Assembly: GCA_965217075.1 (NCBI GenBank)
Contig: CBDCHC010000013.1
Span: forward strand, 38,184-102,183
Reading direction: 5' to 3'
DNA length: 64,000 nucleotides
Source: CBDCHC01 sp965217075
GTDB lineage: Bacteria > Pseudomonadota > Gammaproteobacteria > PS1 > Pseudothioglobaceae
In this document: positions 39,402 through 48,652 of the stretch, piece after piece
How positions within the stretch are numbered: the first letter of the stretch is position 1
Layout of the letters: the number at the start of each line of letters is the position of its first letter
Translations under genes and position numbers: made by a program
The notes under the pieces: model-generated
Told to the model about the DNA's origin: nothing
What the model saw: only the letters and a program-made list of their open reading frames with translations
Database searches by the model: none

Positions 39402-39869
39402 ATGAGAAGAAAACAAGCCCCTAAAAGAAGCATACTACCAGACCCTAAATTTAATGATTTAACTATTGCAAAATTTGTTAATATTTTAATGTTAAGTGGT
39501 AAAAAATCAGTAGCAGAAAAAATAGTGTATGGTATGCTTGATATTGTAGCAGACAAAGGTAATAAAGAACCAGTAGATACTTTTAAAAAAGCATTAGATA
39601 ATATTGGACCACAGGTTGAAATTAAATCACGTCGCGTTGGTGGCTCTACTTATCAGGTGCCAATTGAAGTACGCGATACTCGTAAAATGGCTCTTGCTAT
39701 GCGTTGGATTATTGAGGCATCAAGAAAAAGAGGTGAAAAAGGTATGAGACTGCGTTTGGCAGCTGAAATTTTAGATGCAGTACAAAATCGTGGCAATGCA
39801 TTTAAGAAAAAAGAAGACACACATAGAATGGCAGAGGCAAATAGGGCTTTTGCACATTTTCGTTGGTAA
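39402..39869 (+). CDS. rpsG: 30S ribosomal protein S7
   Basis: S7 nucleates assembly of the 30S head. The 155-residue protein has MRRKQAPKR, KSRRVGGSTYQVPIEV and AMRWIIEASRKR, all conserved. It follows rpsL by 6 bases and precedes fusA by 15, as in E. coli. Confidence 0.98.
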   Translation: MRRKQAPKRSILPDPKFNDLTIAKFVNILMLSGKKSVAEKIVYGMLDIVADKGNKEPVDTFKKALDNIGPQVEIKSRRVGGSTYQVPIEVRDTRKMALAMRWIIEASRKRGEKGMRLRLAAEILDAVQNRGNAFKKKEDTHRMAEANRAFAHFRW

Positions 39870-39884
39870 TTAAAGGAATAAATA

Positions 39885-41987
39885 ATGGCAAGAAAAACCC
39901 CTATTAAACGCTATCGTAATGTTGGTATTATGGCTCATATTGACGCTGGTAAGACTACCACTACGGAACGAGTGTTGTTATATACTGGTAGAAATCATAA
40001 AATTGGTGAAGTACATGACGGCGGCGCTACTATGGACTGGATGGAACAAGAGCAAGAAAGAGGTATTACTATTACTTCTGCTGCTACTACTTGTTTTTGG
40101 TCTGGCATGGATAAACAATTTGACGAGCATCGTGTTAATATTATTGATACTCCAGGGCATGTTGATTTCACTATTGAAGTTGAACGTTCTCTTAAAGTAT
40201 TAGATGGCGCTGTAGCTGTATTTTGTGCTGTTGGTGGTGTTGAGCCACAATCAGAAACAGTATGGCGCCAGGCTGACAAATATAGTGTTCCAAGAATTGG
40301 GTTTGTGAATAAAATGGATCGTACTGGTGCTGATTTTTTGCGCGTTTGTGAACAAATTAAAAATCGTTTAGGCGCAAGTCCTGTAATCATGCAGATAGCA
40401 ATTGGTAGTGAAGAAAATTTTAAAGGGGTAATTGACCTTACAACTATGCAGGCAATTTATTGGAATGAAGAAGACCACGGGGCTAGTTATGAGTCCAGAG
40501 ATATTCCAGATGATTTAATAGATTTAGCTAATAAATACAATGAAAATATGATTGAATCAGCAGCTGAAGCTACAGAAGAATTAATGGAAAAATATTTAGA
40601 AGGTGGAGAACTTAGTGCTGATGAGATTCGTCAAGGAGTTAGAATAAGAACTCTTAATAATGAAATTATTCCAATGTTTTGTGGTAGTGCTTTTAAAAAT
40701 AAAGGTGTACAAGCAGTATTAGATGCAATTATTTATTATATGCCATCACCGATTGACATTGAACCAATTAGTGGAGTTTTACATAATAAAGATGAATCAA
40801 CAGGTACACGTAAGCCAGATGATAGCGAACCTTTTGCTGCACTTGCTTTTAAAATAGCTACTGATCCATTTGTTGGTAATTTAACCTTTTTCCGTGTTTA
40901 TTCAGGAGTACTTAAATCTGGTGATTTTGTTTATAACTCCTCTAAAGAAAAGAAAGAACGTATTGGTAGAATTGTACAGATGCATGCAAACGATAGGGAA
41001 GAAATAAGTGAAGTTAGAGCAGGGGATATAGCCGCAGCAATTGGCCTTAAAGATGTTACTACTGGCGATACTTTGTGCGATCTTAAAGAGAAAATTACTT
41101 TAGAAAGAATGGAGTTTCCAGAGCCTGTTATATCACTTGCCGTTGAACCAAAAACTAAAGCAGATCAAGAGAAAATGGGTATAGCTCTTGGCAAACTTGC
41201 AAATGAAGATCCATCGTTTAGAGTGTCAAGTGATGAAGAGTCAGGGCAAACTATTATTTCAGGTATGGGAGAGTTACATTTAGATATTATTGTTGATCGT
41301 ATGATGCGTGAATTTGATGTTGAATGTAATGTTGGTGCTCCGCAAGTTGCTTATCGTGAAACTATTACTATTAAGATTGAACATGAACATAAGTTTGCAA
41401 AACAGTCTGGTGGTCGTGGTCAATATGGGCATGTTTATTTACGTTTAGAACCGCAAGAGCCTGGCACTGGTTATGAATTTATTGATGAAATTAAAGGCGG
41501 AGTTATTCCTAAAGAGTATATTCCGGCAGTAAATAAAGGTATTGTTGAGCAGATGCAAAATGGAGTTTTAGCCGGTTTTCCTTTAGTTGATATAAAGGTT
41601 ACTGTTTACGATGGCTCTTACCATGATGTAGATTCTAATGAAATGGCTTTTAAAATTGCAGCCAGTAAGTGCTTAAGTGAAGGTGTTAGATTAGCAAAAC
41701 CACAATTATTAGAGCCAATTATGTCAGTTGAAGTTACAACACCAGAAGATTATATGGGTGATGTGATGGGTGATATAAATCGTCGTCGTGGTATAGTTGG
41801 TGTTATGGAAGATATTCTAACGGGTAAACAATTAAAAGCCAAGGTTCCTTTAGCAGCAATGTTTGGTTATGCTAATGATTTACGTTCAATGACACAAGGT
41901 CGTGCTAGTTATTCTATGGAATTTGCTAAATATATGGCAGCTCCTAAAAATATTGCAGATGAAATTATAGAGAAAACAAATAAATAG
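39885..41987 (+). CDS. fusA: Elongation factor G
   Basis: EF-G is the translocation GTPase. The 700-residue protein has the G1 motif AHIDAGKTTTTER, the G2 region RGITITSAATT, G3 DTPGHVDFT and G4 NKMD, then domains II-V ending in the conserved MTQGRASYSMEFAKY. Length is normal. The ribosome binding site is AAAGGAA at 39872-39878. Confidence 0.98.
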   Translation: MARKTPIKRYRNVGIMAHIDAGKTTTTERVLLYTGRNHKIGEVHDGGATMDWMEQEQERGITITSAATTCFWSGMDKQFDEHRVNIIDTPGHVDFTIEVERSLKVLDGAVAVFCAVGGVEPQSETVWRQADKYSVPRIGFVNKMDRTGADFLRVCEQIKNRLGASPVIMQIAIGSEENFKGVIDLTTMQAIYWNEEDHGASYESRDIPDDLIDLANKYNENMIESAAEATEELMEKYLEGGELSADEIRQGVRIRTLNNEIIPMFCGSAFKNKGVQAVLDAIIYYMPSPIDIEPISGVLHNKDESTGTRKPDDSEPFAALAFKIATDPFVGNLTFFRVYSGVLKSGDFVYNSSKEKKERIGRIVQMHANDREEISEVRAGDIAAAIGLKDVTTGDTLCDLKEKITLERMEFPEPVISLAVEPKTKADQEKMGIALGKLANEDPSFRVSSDEESGQTIISGMGELHLDIIVDRMMREFDVECNVGAPQVAYRETITIKIEHEHKFAKQSGGRGQYGHVYLRLEPQEPGTGYEFIDEIKGGVIPKEYIPAVNKGIVEQMQNGVLAGFPLVDIKVTVYDGSYHDVDSNEMAFKIAASKCLSEGVRLAKPQLLEPIMSVEVTTPEDYMGDVMGDINRRRGIVGVMEDILTGKQLKAKVPLAAMFGYANDLRSMTQGRASYSMEFAKYMAAPKNIADEIIEKTNK

Positions 41988-41999
41988 ACGGAGAAAAAA

Positions 42000-43190
42000 A
42001 TGGCAAAAGAAAAATTTGAAAGAAATAAACCCCATGTAAATGTAGGTACCATAGGACATGTAGATCACGGTAAAACTACACTAACAGCTGCTATTACTAA
42101 AGTTATGGCAGAAAAAAATGGTTCTACATTTAAAGATTATGCAGATATTGATAATGCTCCTGAGGAAAGAGAAAGAGGTATAACAATTTCAACAGCACAT
42201 GTTGAGTATGAGAGTGATGCTCGTCATTATGCGCATGTTGATTGTCCAGGACATGCTGATTATGTTAAAAATATGATTACAGGTGCCGCTCAAATGGATG
42301 GTGCTATTATTGTAATTGCAGCAACTGATGGTCCAATGGCACAAACTCGTGAGCATATTCTACTGTCTCGTCAAGTTGGCGTACCATATATTATAGTTTA
42401 TATGAATAAAGCTGATATGGTAGATGATGAAGAATTAGTAGAACTTGTTGAAATGGAAATTCGTGAATTACTTACAGAATATGATTTCCCAGGTGATGAT
42501 ACTCCAATAATATTTGGTAGTGCTCTTAAAGCACTAGAGGGTGAGGATAGTGATATCGGTGTTAAATCAATTTATAAATTAATGGAAGCACTTGATAGTT
42601 ATATTCCAACTCCTAAAAGAGATACAGATAAAGATTTTTTAATGCCAATAGAAGATGTATTTTCAATTTCAGGTCGTGGCACAGTAGTAACTGGTAGGAT
42701 TGAAAGAGGGATTGTTAATGTTAATGATGAAATTGAAATAGTTGGTATTAAAGATACTAAAAAAACTATCTGTACTGGAGTAGAAATGTTCCGTAAATTA
42801 TTAGATAGAGGTGAAGCAGGTGATAATGTTGGTATTTTACTTAGAGGCACCAAAAGAGAAGAAGTAGAAAGAGGTCAAGTATTAGCTAAACCAGGCTCTA
42901 TTAAACCACATACTAAATTTGAGGCAGAAGTTTATATTTTAAATAAAGAAGAAGGTGGCAGACACACTCCATTTTTTAATAATTATAGACCACAGTTTTA
43001 TTTTAGAACTACTGACGTAACAGGCGCTGTCTCTTTACCAAAAGATGTAGAGATGGTAATGCCTGGTGATAATATTAAAATGACTATAGAGTTATTAGCA
43101 CCAATTGCTATGGAGGAAAGCTTAAGGTTCGCTATTCGTGAGGGTGGCAGAACTGTTGGCGCTGGTGTTGTGGCTAAGGTTATTGAGTAA
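42000..43190 (+). CDS. tuf: Elongation factor Tu
   Basis: EF-Tu carries aminoacyl-tRNA to the ribosome. The 396-residue protein has GHVDHGKTTL, RGITISTAHVEYE, DCPGHADYVKNMITGAAQMDGAI and NKADMV, where NKCD is usual. The C-terminal domain retains GAVSLP and GGRTVGAGVV. It is the last gene of the str operon, 12 bases after fusA. It is the only tuf copy in this window. Confidence 0.98.
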   Translation: MAKEKFERNKPHVNVGTIGHVDHGKTTLTAAITKVMAEKNGSTFKDYADIDNAPEERERGITISTAHVEYESDARHYAHVDCPGHADYVKNMITGAAQMDGAIIVIAATDGPMAQTREHILLSRQVGVPYIIVYMNKADMVDDEELVELVEMEIRELLTEYDFPGDDTPIIFGSALKALEGEDSDIGVKSIYKLMEALDSYIPTPKRDTDKDFLMPIEDVFSISGRGTVVTGRIERGIVNVNDEIEIVGIKDTKKTICTGVEMFRKLLDRGEAGDNVGILLRGTKREEVERGQVLAKPGSIKPHTKFEAEVYILNKEEGGRHTPFFNNYRPQFYFRTTDVTGAVSLPKDVEMVMPGDNIKMTIELLAPIAMEESLRFAIREGGRTVGAGVVAKVIE

Positions 43191-43202
43191 AGGAAAATTT
43201 AC

Positions 43203-43231
43203 TTGCTATAGACTTATAATTATTGTATAAT
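43203..43231 (+). promoter_or_regulatory. S10 operon promoter
   Basis: TTGCTA (43203-43208), a 17-base spacer and TATAAT (43226-43231) lie between tuf and rpsJ. The predicted leader is only about 50 bases, much shorter than the E. coli S10 leader that binds L4. Confidence 0.7.
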
Positions 43232-43288
43232 TTTGCGTCTTTTTGTAAAGTTTTTTATTTTAAAAATATAGTGTTTTAAAAAGGATAT

Positions 43289-43600
43289 ATGGCTAATCAA
43301 AATATTAGAATTAAATTAAAAGCATTTGATCATCGTTTGATAGATAAATCTGCTATGGAAATTGTAGATACTGCTAAGAGAACGGGGGCAAATGTACGCG
43401 GACCTGTGCCTTTACCATGTAAAAGAGAAAGGTGGACAGTATTGATATCTCCACATGTTAATAAGAAAGCTAGAGATCAATACGCACTTAAGACTTATGT
43501 GCGTTTAATGGATATTATAAATCCTACTGATAAAACAGTTGATTCTTTAATGAAATTAGATTTAGCAGCTGGTGTTGATGTTTCGTTAAAGTTAAATTAA
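43289..43600 (+). CDS. rpsJ: 30S ribosomal protein S10
   Basis: S10 is a 30S head protein and, as NusE, part of the antitermination complex that acts at boxA. The 103-residue product is full length with IRIKLKAFDHRLID and the GPVPLP loop. First gene of the S10 cluster, preceded by AAAGGAT. Confidence 0.98.
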   Translation: MANQNIRIKLKAFDHRLIDKSAMEIVDTAKRTGANVRGPVPLPCKRERWTVLISPHVNKKARDQYALKTYVRLMDIINPTDKTVDSLMKLDLAAGVDVSLKLN

Positions 43601-43610
43601 GGGTATTTAT

Positions 43611-44363
43611 ATGATGATTAAGTTGGTAGGTAAAAAAATAGGTATGACTCGTATCATCAATGATAATGGTAGTTCTAACGCTGTAAGTGTAGTTGAATTA
43701 AAACCTAATATTGTAGTACAAAGAAAAATTACAACTATAGATGGCTATAATGCTTTACAAATGACAACTGGTAAAAAAGTTAATCGAAAAAATGAAGCAA
43801 AAATTAATAAGGTAAATAAAGCTATTAAAGGTCATTATAAAAGATCTAAACAAGATATTGGTTTAGGTTTATGGGAGAGCAAGGTTGCTGACAATGAATT
43901 AGAGTTGTTAGACCAAGATATTTTTGATGTGTCAGTTTTTTCTGTAGGACATTTTGTTGATGTTACTGGTGTATCTAAGGGTAAGGGCTTTCAAGGCGGA
44001 GTAAAAAGGCATAATTTTAGCATGCAAGATGCAACCCATGGTAACTCTGTTTCACATCGCGCACTTGGCTCAACTGGTCAATGCCAAGATCCTGGTAGAG
44101 TTTTTAAAGGTAAAAAAATGGCCGGACAAATGGGTAATAAAAAAGTTAGCGAACAATGTTTAGAGGTTTTAAATGTTGATTATGATAATAATTTACTGTT
44201 AATAAAAGGCGCTATTCCTGGTAGAAATGGTGGTTTTGTTGCAGTGCGCTTGTCTGTTAAGAAGAATGAAATTAATACAAAAATTACTAAAGATTTAATT
44301 ATTAAAAATAAATCACACAATAAGAGTGCAGCGAAAGAACAAGTAGAAGAGAGTGTAAAATGA
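43611..44363 (+). CDS. rplC: 50S ribosomal protein L3, with a C-terminal extension
   Basis: L3 initiates 50S assembly. The core has VGKKIGMTRI, DVTGVSKGKGFQGGVKRHNF, QDATHGNSVSHR and GKKMAGQMGNKKV. The protein is 250 residues, about 40 longer than E. coli L3 (209). The extra part is a Lys/Asn/Glu-rich tail after VAVRLSVKKN. The gene overlaps rplD by four bases, so the tail reaches the natural stop and is not a missed boundary. Two adjacent ATGs begin the ORF (43611 and 43614). Confidence 0.96.
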   Translation: MMIKLVGKKIGMTRIINDNGSSNAVSVVELKPNIVVQRKITTIDGYNALQMTTGKKVNRKNEAKINKVNKAIKGHYKRSKQDIGLGLWESKVADNELELLDQDIFDVSVFSVGHFVDVTGVSKGKGFQGGVKRHNFSMQDATHGNSVSHRALGSTGQCQDPGRVFKGKKMAGQMGNKKVSEQCLEVLNVDYDNNLLLIKGAIPGRNGGFVAVRLSVKKNEINTKITKDLIIKNKSHNKSAAKEQVEESVK

Positions 44364-44974
44364 AAATAGATGTTTTAGATATAATAGATGATAAAAAAAA
44401 TACTGTAGAAGTTAAAGACAGTATTTTTGCTAAAGATTTTAATAATTCTTTAGTTAATCAAGTAGTAAATGCTTATAAAAATGGTGCTAGAGCTGGCACT
44501 AAAGCACAAAAAAATCGTAGCGCTGTAAGTGGCGGTGGTAAAAAACCATTTAAGCAAAAAGGTACTGGTCGCGCTCGTGCTGGTACTACAAGAGGTCCTA
44601 TTTGGAGAAGTGGTGGCGTTACATTTGCTGCAAGTCCTAAAAATTATGCACAAAAAGTTAATAAAAAAATGTATAAAGGTGCAATTAGTATAATATTTTC
44701 TGAATTATTGCGTTTAAATCGTATAAAAGTTATTAAGGAATTTACAGTTAAAGAAGCTAAAACTAAAGAAATTGTTAATTTATTGTTGAAATTAAAAATT
44801 AATGACGCCTTATTTATTACAGATGATATTGATGAAAATTTATATTTATCTTCGCGTAACTTATATCATGTTGGTGTATGTGATTCTATGAGTATAGACC
44901 CTGTTAGTTTAATTGGTTATGATAATGTAGTTATTAGTGAAAAAGCTCTTAAAAAAATTGAGAAATTATTATGA
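44360..44974 (+). CDS. rplD: 50S ribosomal protein L4
   Basis: L4 lines the exit tunnel and in E. coli represses the S10 operon. The 204-residue product has the tunnel loop with GARAGTKAQKNRS, GGGKKPFKQKGTGRARAGTTRGPIWRSGG, strongly conserved. It overlaps both neighbours by four bases. Confidence 0.97.
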   Translation: MKIDVLDIIDDKKNTVEVKDSIFAKDFNNSLVNQVVNAYKNGARAGTKAQKNRSAVSGGGKKPFKQKGTGRARAGTTRGPIWRSGGVTFAASPKNYAQKVNKKMYKGAISIIFSELLRLNRIKVIKEFTVKEAKTKEIVNLLLKLKINDALFITDDIDENLYLSSRNLYHVGVCDSMSIDPVSLIGYDNVVISEKALKKIEKLL

Positions 44975-45261
44975 ATCAAGAAAAAGTACTAAAAACATTA
45001 TTAGCTCCAATAGTTTCAGAAAAAACTACAATATTATCTTCTTACAGTCAATATGTTTTTAAAGTAAGAGTAGATAGTAATAAAAGAGAAATAAAAAAAG
45101 CAGTAGAAACATTATTTTCTGTTGATGTAACTAATGTTAATGTTAGTAATGTTAAAGGAAAAAGTAGAGTATTTAAAGGTAGAGCTGGTAAGCGCAGTAA
45201 TTGGAAAAAAGCTATTATAAAGTTAGCTTCAGGTCAAATAATAGATATTAGTAAAAAATAA
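44971..45261 (+). CDS. rplW: 50S ribosomal protein L23
   Basis: L23 forms the docking site for SRP and trigger factor at the tunnel exit. The 96-residue product has LLAPIVSEKTT, YVFKVRVDSNKREIKKAVE and VNVSNVKGK. Start codon overlaps the rplD stop. Confidence 0.97.
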   Translation: MNQEKVLKTLLAPIVSEKTTILSSYSQYVFKVRVDSNKREIKKAVETLFSVDVTNVNVSNVKGKSRVFKGRAGKRSNWKKAIIKLASGQIIDISKK

Positions 45262-45263
45262 AT

Positions 45264-46085
45264 ATGGCAGTCATTAAAAGAAAACCAACCTCAGCTGGCA
45301 GAAGATTTGTTGTTAGCGTGGTTAATAAAGAATTACATAAAGGGGAGCCTTTTAGTAAACTTACAGTAAGTAAAAAACGCATTAGTGGGCGTAATAATGC
45401 TGGTAGGATTACAGTTCGTCATCGTGGTGGAGGACATAAAAGACGTTATAGAATTATTGATTTTAAGCGTAATAAAGATGGTGTAGAAGCTAAAGTTGAA
45501 CGTTTAGAATACGATCCTAATCGTAGTGCTAATATAGCTTTAATTTTATATGCAGATGGCACACGTAGTTATATTATTGCTCCTAAAGGTTTAAAATCTG
45601 GTGATAAAGTATTATCTGGAGATGTAGTTGCTATTAAGGTAGGTAATAATTTAAATTTAGGAAATATGCCTTTAGGTAGTGTAATTCATTGTATTGAAAT
45701 GCAACCAAGAGGAGGCGCTAAAATGATGAGAAGCGCAGGCACTTCTGCTCAGTTGGTAGCTAAAGAAGGAACTTATGTTACTCTTAGATTACGTTCGGGA
45801 GAAGTGCGTAAAGTTTCAATGAATTGTAGAGCAACTATTGGTGAAGTTTCTAATTCAGAACATAGTTTGCAAAAATTAGGTAAAGCAGGGGCAAGTAGAT
45901 GGCGTGGTGTGCGTCCAACTGTACGTGGAGTAGCGATGAACCCAATTGATCATCCGCATGGAGGTGGTGAAGGTAAAACTAGTGGTGGCAGGCATCCTGT
46001 CTCTCCTTGGGGTACTCCTACTAAAGGTTATAAAACTAGAAGCAATAAACGTACCAATAAGTTTATTGTGCGTCGTAGAAAATAG
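45264..46085 (+). CDS. rplB: 50S ribosomal protein L2
   Basis: L2 supports the peptidyl transferase centre. The 273-residue protein has GGGHKRRYRIIDFKRNK, LEYDPNRSANIALI, and the C-terminal GVAMNPIDHPHGGGEGKTSGG with the conserved His. It follows rplW by two bases. Confidence 0.98.
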   Translation: MAVIKRKPTSAGRRFVVSVVNKELHKGEPFSKLTVSKKRISGRNNAGRITVRHRGGGHKRRYRIIDFKRNKDGVEAKVERLEYDPNRSANIALILYADGTRSYIIAPKGLKSGDKVLSGDVVAIKVGNNLNLGNMPLGSVIHCIEMQPRGGAKMMRSAGTSAQLVAKEGTYVTLRLRSGEVRKVSMNCRATIGEVSNSEHSLQKLGKAGASRWRGVRPTVRGVAMNPIDHPHGGGEGKTSGGRHPVSPWGTPTKGYKTRSNKRTNKFIVRRRK

Positions 46086-46093
46086 GAAATATT

Positions 46094-46363
46094 ATGGCAA
46101 GATCACTTAGAAAAGGACCGTTTGTTGATGAGCATTTAATAAAAAAAGTATTAAAAGCGCAAAAAAATAAAGATAAAAAGCCAATTAAAACATGGTCTCG
46201 TCGTAGTGTTATAGTTCCTGAAATGATAGGTCTTACTATAGCTGTACATAATGGTAGAGCACATGTTCCAGTTTTTATTAATGAGAATATTATAGGGCAT
46301 AAATTAGGAGAATTTGCTATTACCAGAACCTTTAAGGTGCATTCTGGTGATAGGAAAAGTTAA
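46094..46363 (+). CDS. rpsS: 30S ribosomal protein S19
   Basis: S19 is in the 30S head next to S13. The 89-residue product has MARSLRKGPFVDEHL, TWSRRSVIVPEMIG and GHKLGEFAITRTF. Confidence 0.98.
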   Translation: MARSLRKGPFVDEHLIKKVLKAQKNKDKKPIKTWSRRSVIVPEMIGLTIAVHNGRAHVPVFINENIIGHKLGEFAITRTFKVHSGDRKS

Positions 46364-46374
46364 GGATAATTAAT

Positions 46375-46713
46375 ATGAAAGAAGTTAAAGCAGTTCATAA
46401 ATTTGCAAGAATAACACCATTTAAAGTGCGTTTGGTTGCTGATCAAATTCGCGGGAAAAAAGTAGAAGAAGCATTAAATATTCTTAATTTTAGTAATAAA
46501 AAAGCTGCTACTTTAGTTGTTAAAGTATTAAATTCAGCAATATCTAACGCAGAGCATAATGATGGTAGTGATATTGATGAATTATTAGTTAGTAAAGTTT
46601 TTGTTGATGAAGGCTCTACTATGAAAAGAATTCGTCCTAGGGCTAAAGGCAGGGCGAATAGAATTTTAAAAAGAACAAGTCATATTACAGTTCTAGTAAA
46701 AGAAAAAGGTTGA
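46375..46713 (+). CDS. rplV: 50S ribosomal protein L22
   Basis: L22 contacts all 23S domains and lines the tunnel. The 112-residue product has KVRLVADQIRGKKVEEAL, and RIRPRAKGRANRILKRTSHITV in the tunnel hairpin. Confidence 0.97.
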   Translation: MKEVKAVHKFARITPFKVRLVADQIRGKKVEEALNILNFSNKKAATLVVKVLNSAISNAEHNDGSDIDELLVSKVFVDEGSTMKRIRPRAKGRANRILKRTSHITVLVKEKG

Positions 46714-46717
46714 TTTT

Positions 46718-47401
46718 ATGGGTCAAAAGGTAAATCCAAAAGGTATTAGGTTAGGTATAATTAAAGATTGGGATTCTAGATGGTATGCTAATAATAAAGA
46801 TTATCCTAATTATTTATTATCTGATATAAAAACTAGAGATTATCTATTTGCTAAGTTAAAAAACGCTTCTGTTAGTCGTATTGTAATTGAACGTTTAACA
46901 GGTAGTGCTAAAGTAACTATACACACTGCTAGACCAGGAATTGTAATTGGTAAAAAAGGAGCTGATATTGAAAGTTTAAAAGGAATTGTTAGTAAACTTT
47001 TACAAGTTCCTGTGCATATTGGTATTGAAGAAATTAAAAAACCAGAATTAGATGCTACTTTAGTAGCAGAGAATATAGCGCAACAATTAGAGAAAAGAAT
47101 TGCTTATCGTCGTGCTGTTAAAAGAGCGCTTGCTAATGCTACTCGTTTTGGTGCTAACGGGATTAAGATTATGGTTAGTGGCAGGTTAAATGGTGTAGAG
47201 ATTGCTAGATCAGAGTGGTATATAGAAGGCAGAGTTCCATTGCATACTTTTAGAGCTGATATTGACTACGCTTCTTATGCTTCTCATACTCAATATGGCG
47301 TTATAGGAATTAAAGTATGGATTTTTAAAGGTGAAATTTTGGACCATAAAAAAGGTACATTAGATGAGGTAGTATCTCGTGGTGCTACTAAAGTTAGATA
47401 A
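46718..47401 (+). CDS. rpsC: 30S ribosomal protein S3
   Basis: S3 is at the mRNA entry channel. The 227-residue protein has MGQKVNPKGIRLGI, the KH-domain PGIVIGKKGADIE and the C-terminal GRLNGVEIARSEWY. It follows rplV by four bases. Confidence 0.98.
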   Translation: MGQKVNPKGIRLGIIKDWDSRWYANNKDYPNYLLSDIKTRDYLFAKLKNASVSRIVIERLTGSAKVTIHTARPGIVIGKKGADIESLKGIVSKLLQVPVHIGIEEIKKPELDATLVAENIAQQLEKRIAYRRAVKRALANATRFGANGIKIMVSGRLNGVEIARSEWYIEGRVPLHTFRADIDYASYASHTQYGVIGIKVWIFKGEILDHKKGTLDEVVSRGATKVR

Positions 47402-47409
47402 GGAATATT

Positions 47410-47820
47410 ATGTTGCAACCTAAAAGAACAAAATATAGAAAGGTAATGAAAGGTCGTAATAGAGGTTTGGCTAGCGGATGTAAAGTAAGTTTTGGTGAAA
47501 TCGGGCTAAAAGCTTTTGATCGTGGTAATATTACTGCCAGACAAATTGAATCTGCTCGTCGCGCTATGACTAGATATGTTAAAAGAACTGGTAAGATTTG
47601 GATTAGAATTTTTCCAGATGTGCCAGTTACTAAAAAACCGCTTGAGGTGCGTATGGGTAAAGGTAAGGGTTCAGTGGAGTACTGGGTTTGTAAAATTAAA
47701 CCAGGACAAATGTTATTTGAGATGGCCGGTGTTGATGAAAAAACTGCTAAAAAAGCATTTATTTTAGCAGCAGCAAAATTACCAGTCAAAACAACAATAG
47801 TTAAAAAAGCAATAATGTGA
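47410..47820 (+). CDS. rplP: 50S ribosomal protein L16
   Basis: L16 positions tRNA in the A site. The 136-residue product has MLQPKRTKYRKVMKGRNRG, RMGKGKGSVEYWV and the Arg/Gly loop near residue 80. Its stop overlaps the rpmC start (TGATG). Confidence 0.98.
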   Translation: MLQPKRTKYRKVMKGRNRGLASGCKVSFGEIGLKAFDRGNITARQIESARRAMTRYVKRTGKIWIRIFPDVPVTKKPLEVRMGKGKGSVEYWVCKIKPGQMLFEMAGVDEKTAKKAFILAAAKLPVKTTIVKKAIM

Positions 47821-48011
47821 TGAAAGTAAAAGAATTAAGAGAAAAAAAAATAATAGAATTAAATACTGTATTAATAGATTTATTAAAAGAGCATTTTGAA
47901 TTACGTATGCAACATAAAGGTTCTGAATTAAAGGATACTAGTAAATTGACTAAAATTAGAAGAAATATTGCTAAGGTGAAAACCATTATAAAAGAGAAGA
48001 CAAATGAATAA
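47820..48011 (+). CDS. rpmC: 50S ribosomal protein L29
   Basis: L29 is near the tunnel exit. Starting at ATG 47820 gives 63 residues with MKVKELREKK, matching the 63 residues of E. coli; a GTG three bases earlier (47817) is also possible. The conserved LRMQHK segment is present. It overlaps rplP and rpsQ. Confidence 0.95.
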   Translation: MKVKELREKKIIELNTVLIDLLKEHFELRMQHKGSELKDTSKLTKIRRNIAKVKTIIKEKTNE

Positions 48012-48270
48012 TAAATCTATAGAGCGTAGTTTAATAGGAAAGGTTGTTAGTAATAGTGCTAATAAGACTATTTTAGTATTAGTCCAGCGTAAAGTTAGAC
48101 ATAGTATTTATAAGAAATATATTAAAAAAAGCACTAAAGTAGCAGCGCATGATGGAAAAAATGAATGTAAGTTAGGTGACACAGTAAGAGTTGTAGAGCA
48201 TAGGCCTTTTTCCAAGACTAAACATTGGGCGTTAGCAGAGGTTTTGGAAAAATCAATTGCAATTGATTAA
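48004..48270 (+). CDS. rpsQ: 30S ribosomal protein S17
   Basis: S17 binds 16S helix 11. The 88-residue OB-fold protein has SLIGKVVSNSANKTILV, GDTVRVVEHRPFSKTKHW. It ends the S10 cluster, 13 bases before rplN. Confidence 0.97.
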   Translation: MNNKSIERSLIGKVVSNSANKTILVLVQRKVRHSIYKKYIKKSTKVAAHDGKNECKLGDTVRVVEHRPFSKTKHWALAEVLEKSIAID

Positions 48271-48283
48271 GTAGGAGAATAAT

Positions 48284-48652
48284 ATGATACAAATGCAAAC
48301 AAAGTTAAATGTTGCTGATAATAGCGGTGGTATTAAGGCTGTATGTATTAAGGTGTTAGGCGGATCTAAACGTCGTTATGCTGCTATTGGAGATGTTATT
48401 AAAGTAAGTATTAAAGAAGCAGCACCAAGAGCTAAAGTAAAAAAAGGAGAAGTATATGATGCAGTTATTGTTCGTACTGCACAGGGAGTACGTCGTTTTG
48501 ATGGTTCTCGTATTCGTTTTGATAATAACTCTATAGTATTATTAAATCCAAAATTAGAACCTATAGGTACACGTATTTTTGGTCCTGTTACACGCGAATT
48601 AAGAGGGAAGAAATTTATGAAAATAGTATCACTTGCGCCGGAGGTATTATAG
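48284..48652 (+). CDS. rplN: 50S ribosomal protein L14
   Basis: L14 lies at the subunit interface. The 122-residue product has MIQMQTKLNVADNSGG, KVLGGSKRRYA and GTRIFGPVTRELR, all conserved. It opens the spc cluster; no separate promoter is seen in the short gap upstream. Confidence 0.98.
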   Translation: MIQMQTKLNVADNSGGIKAVCIKVLGGSKRRYAAIGDVIKVSIKEAAPRAKVKKGEVYDAVIVRTAQGVRRFDGSRIRFDNNSIVLLNPKLEPIGTRIFGPVTRELRGKKFMKIVSLAPEVL

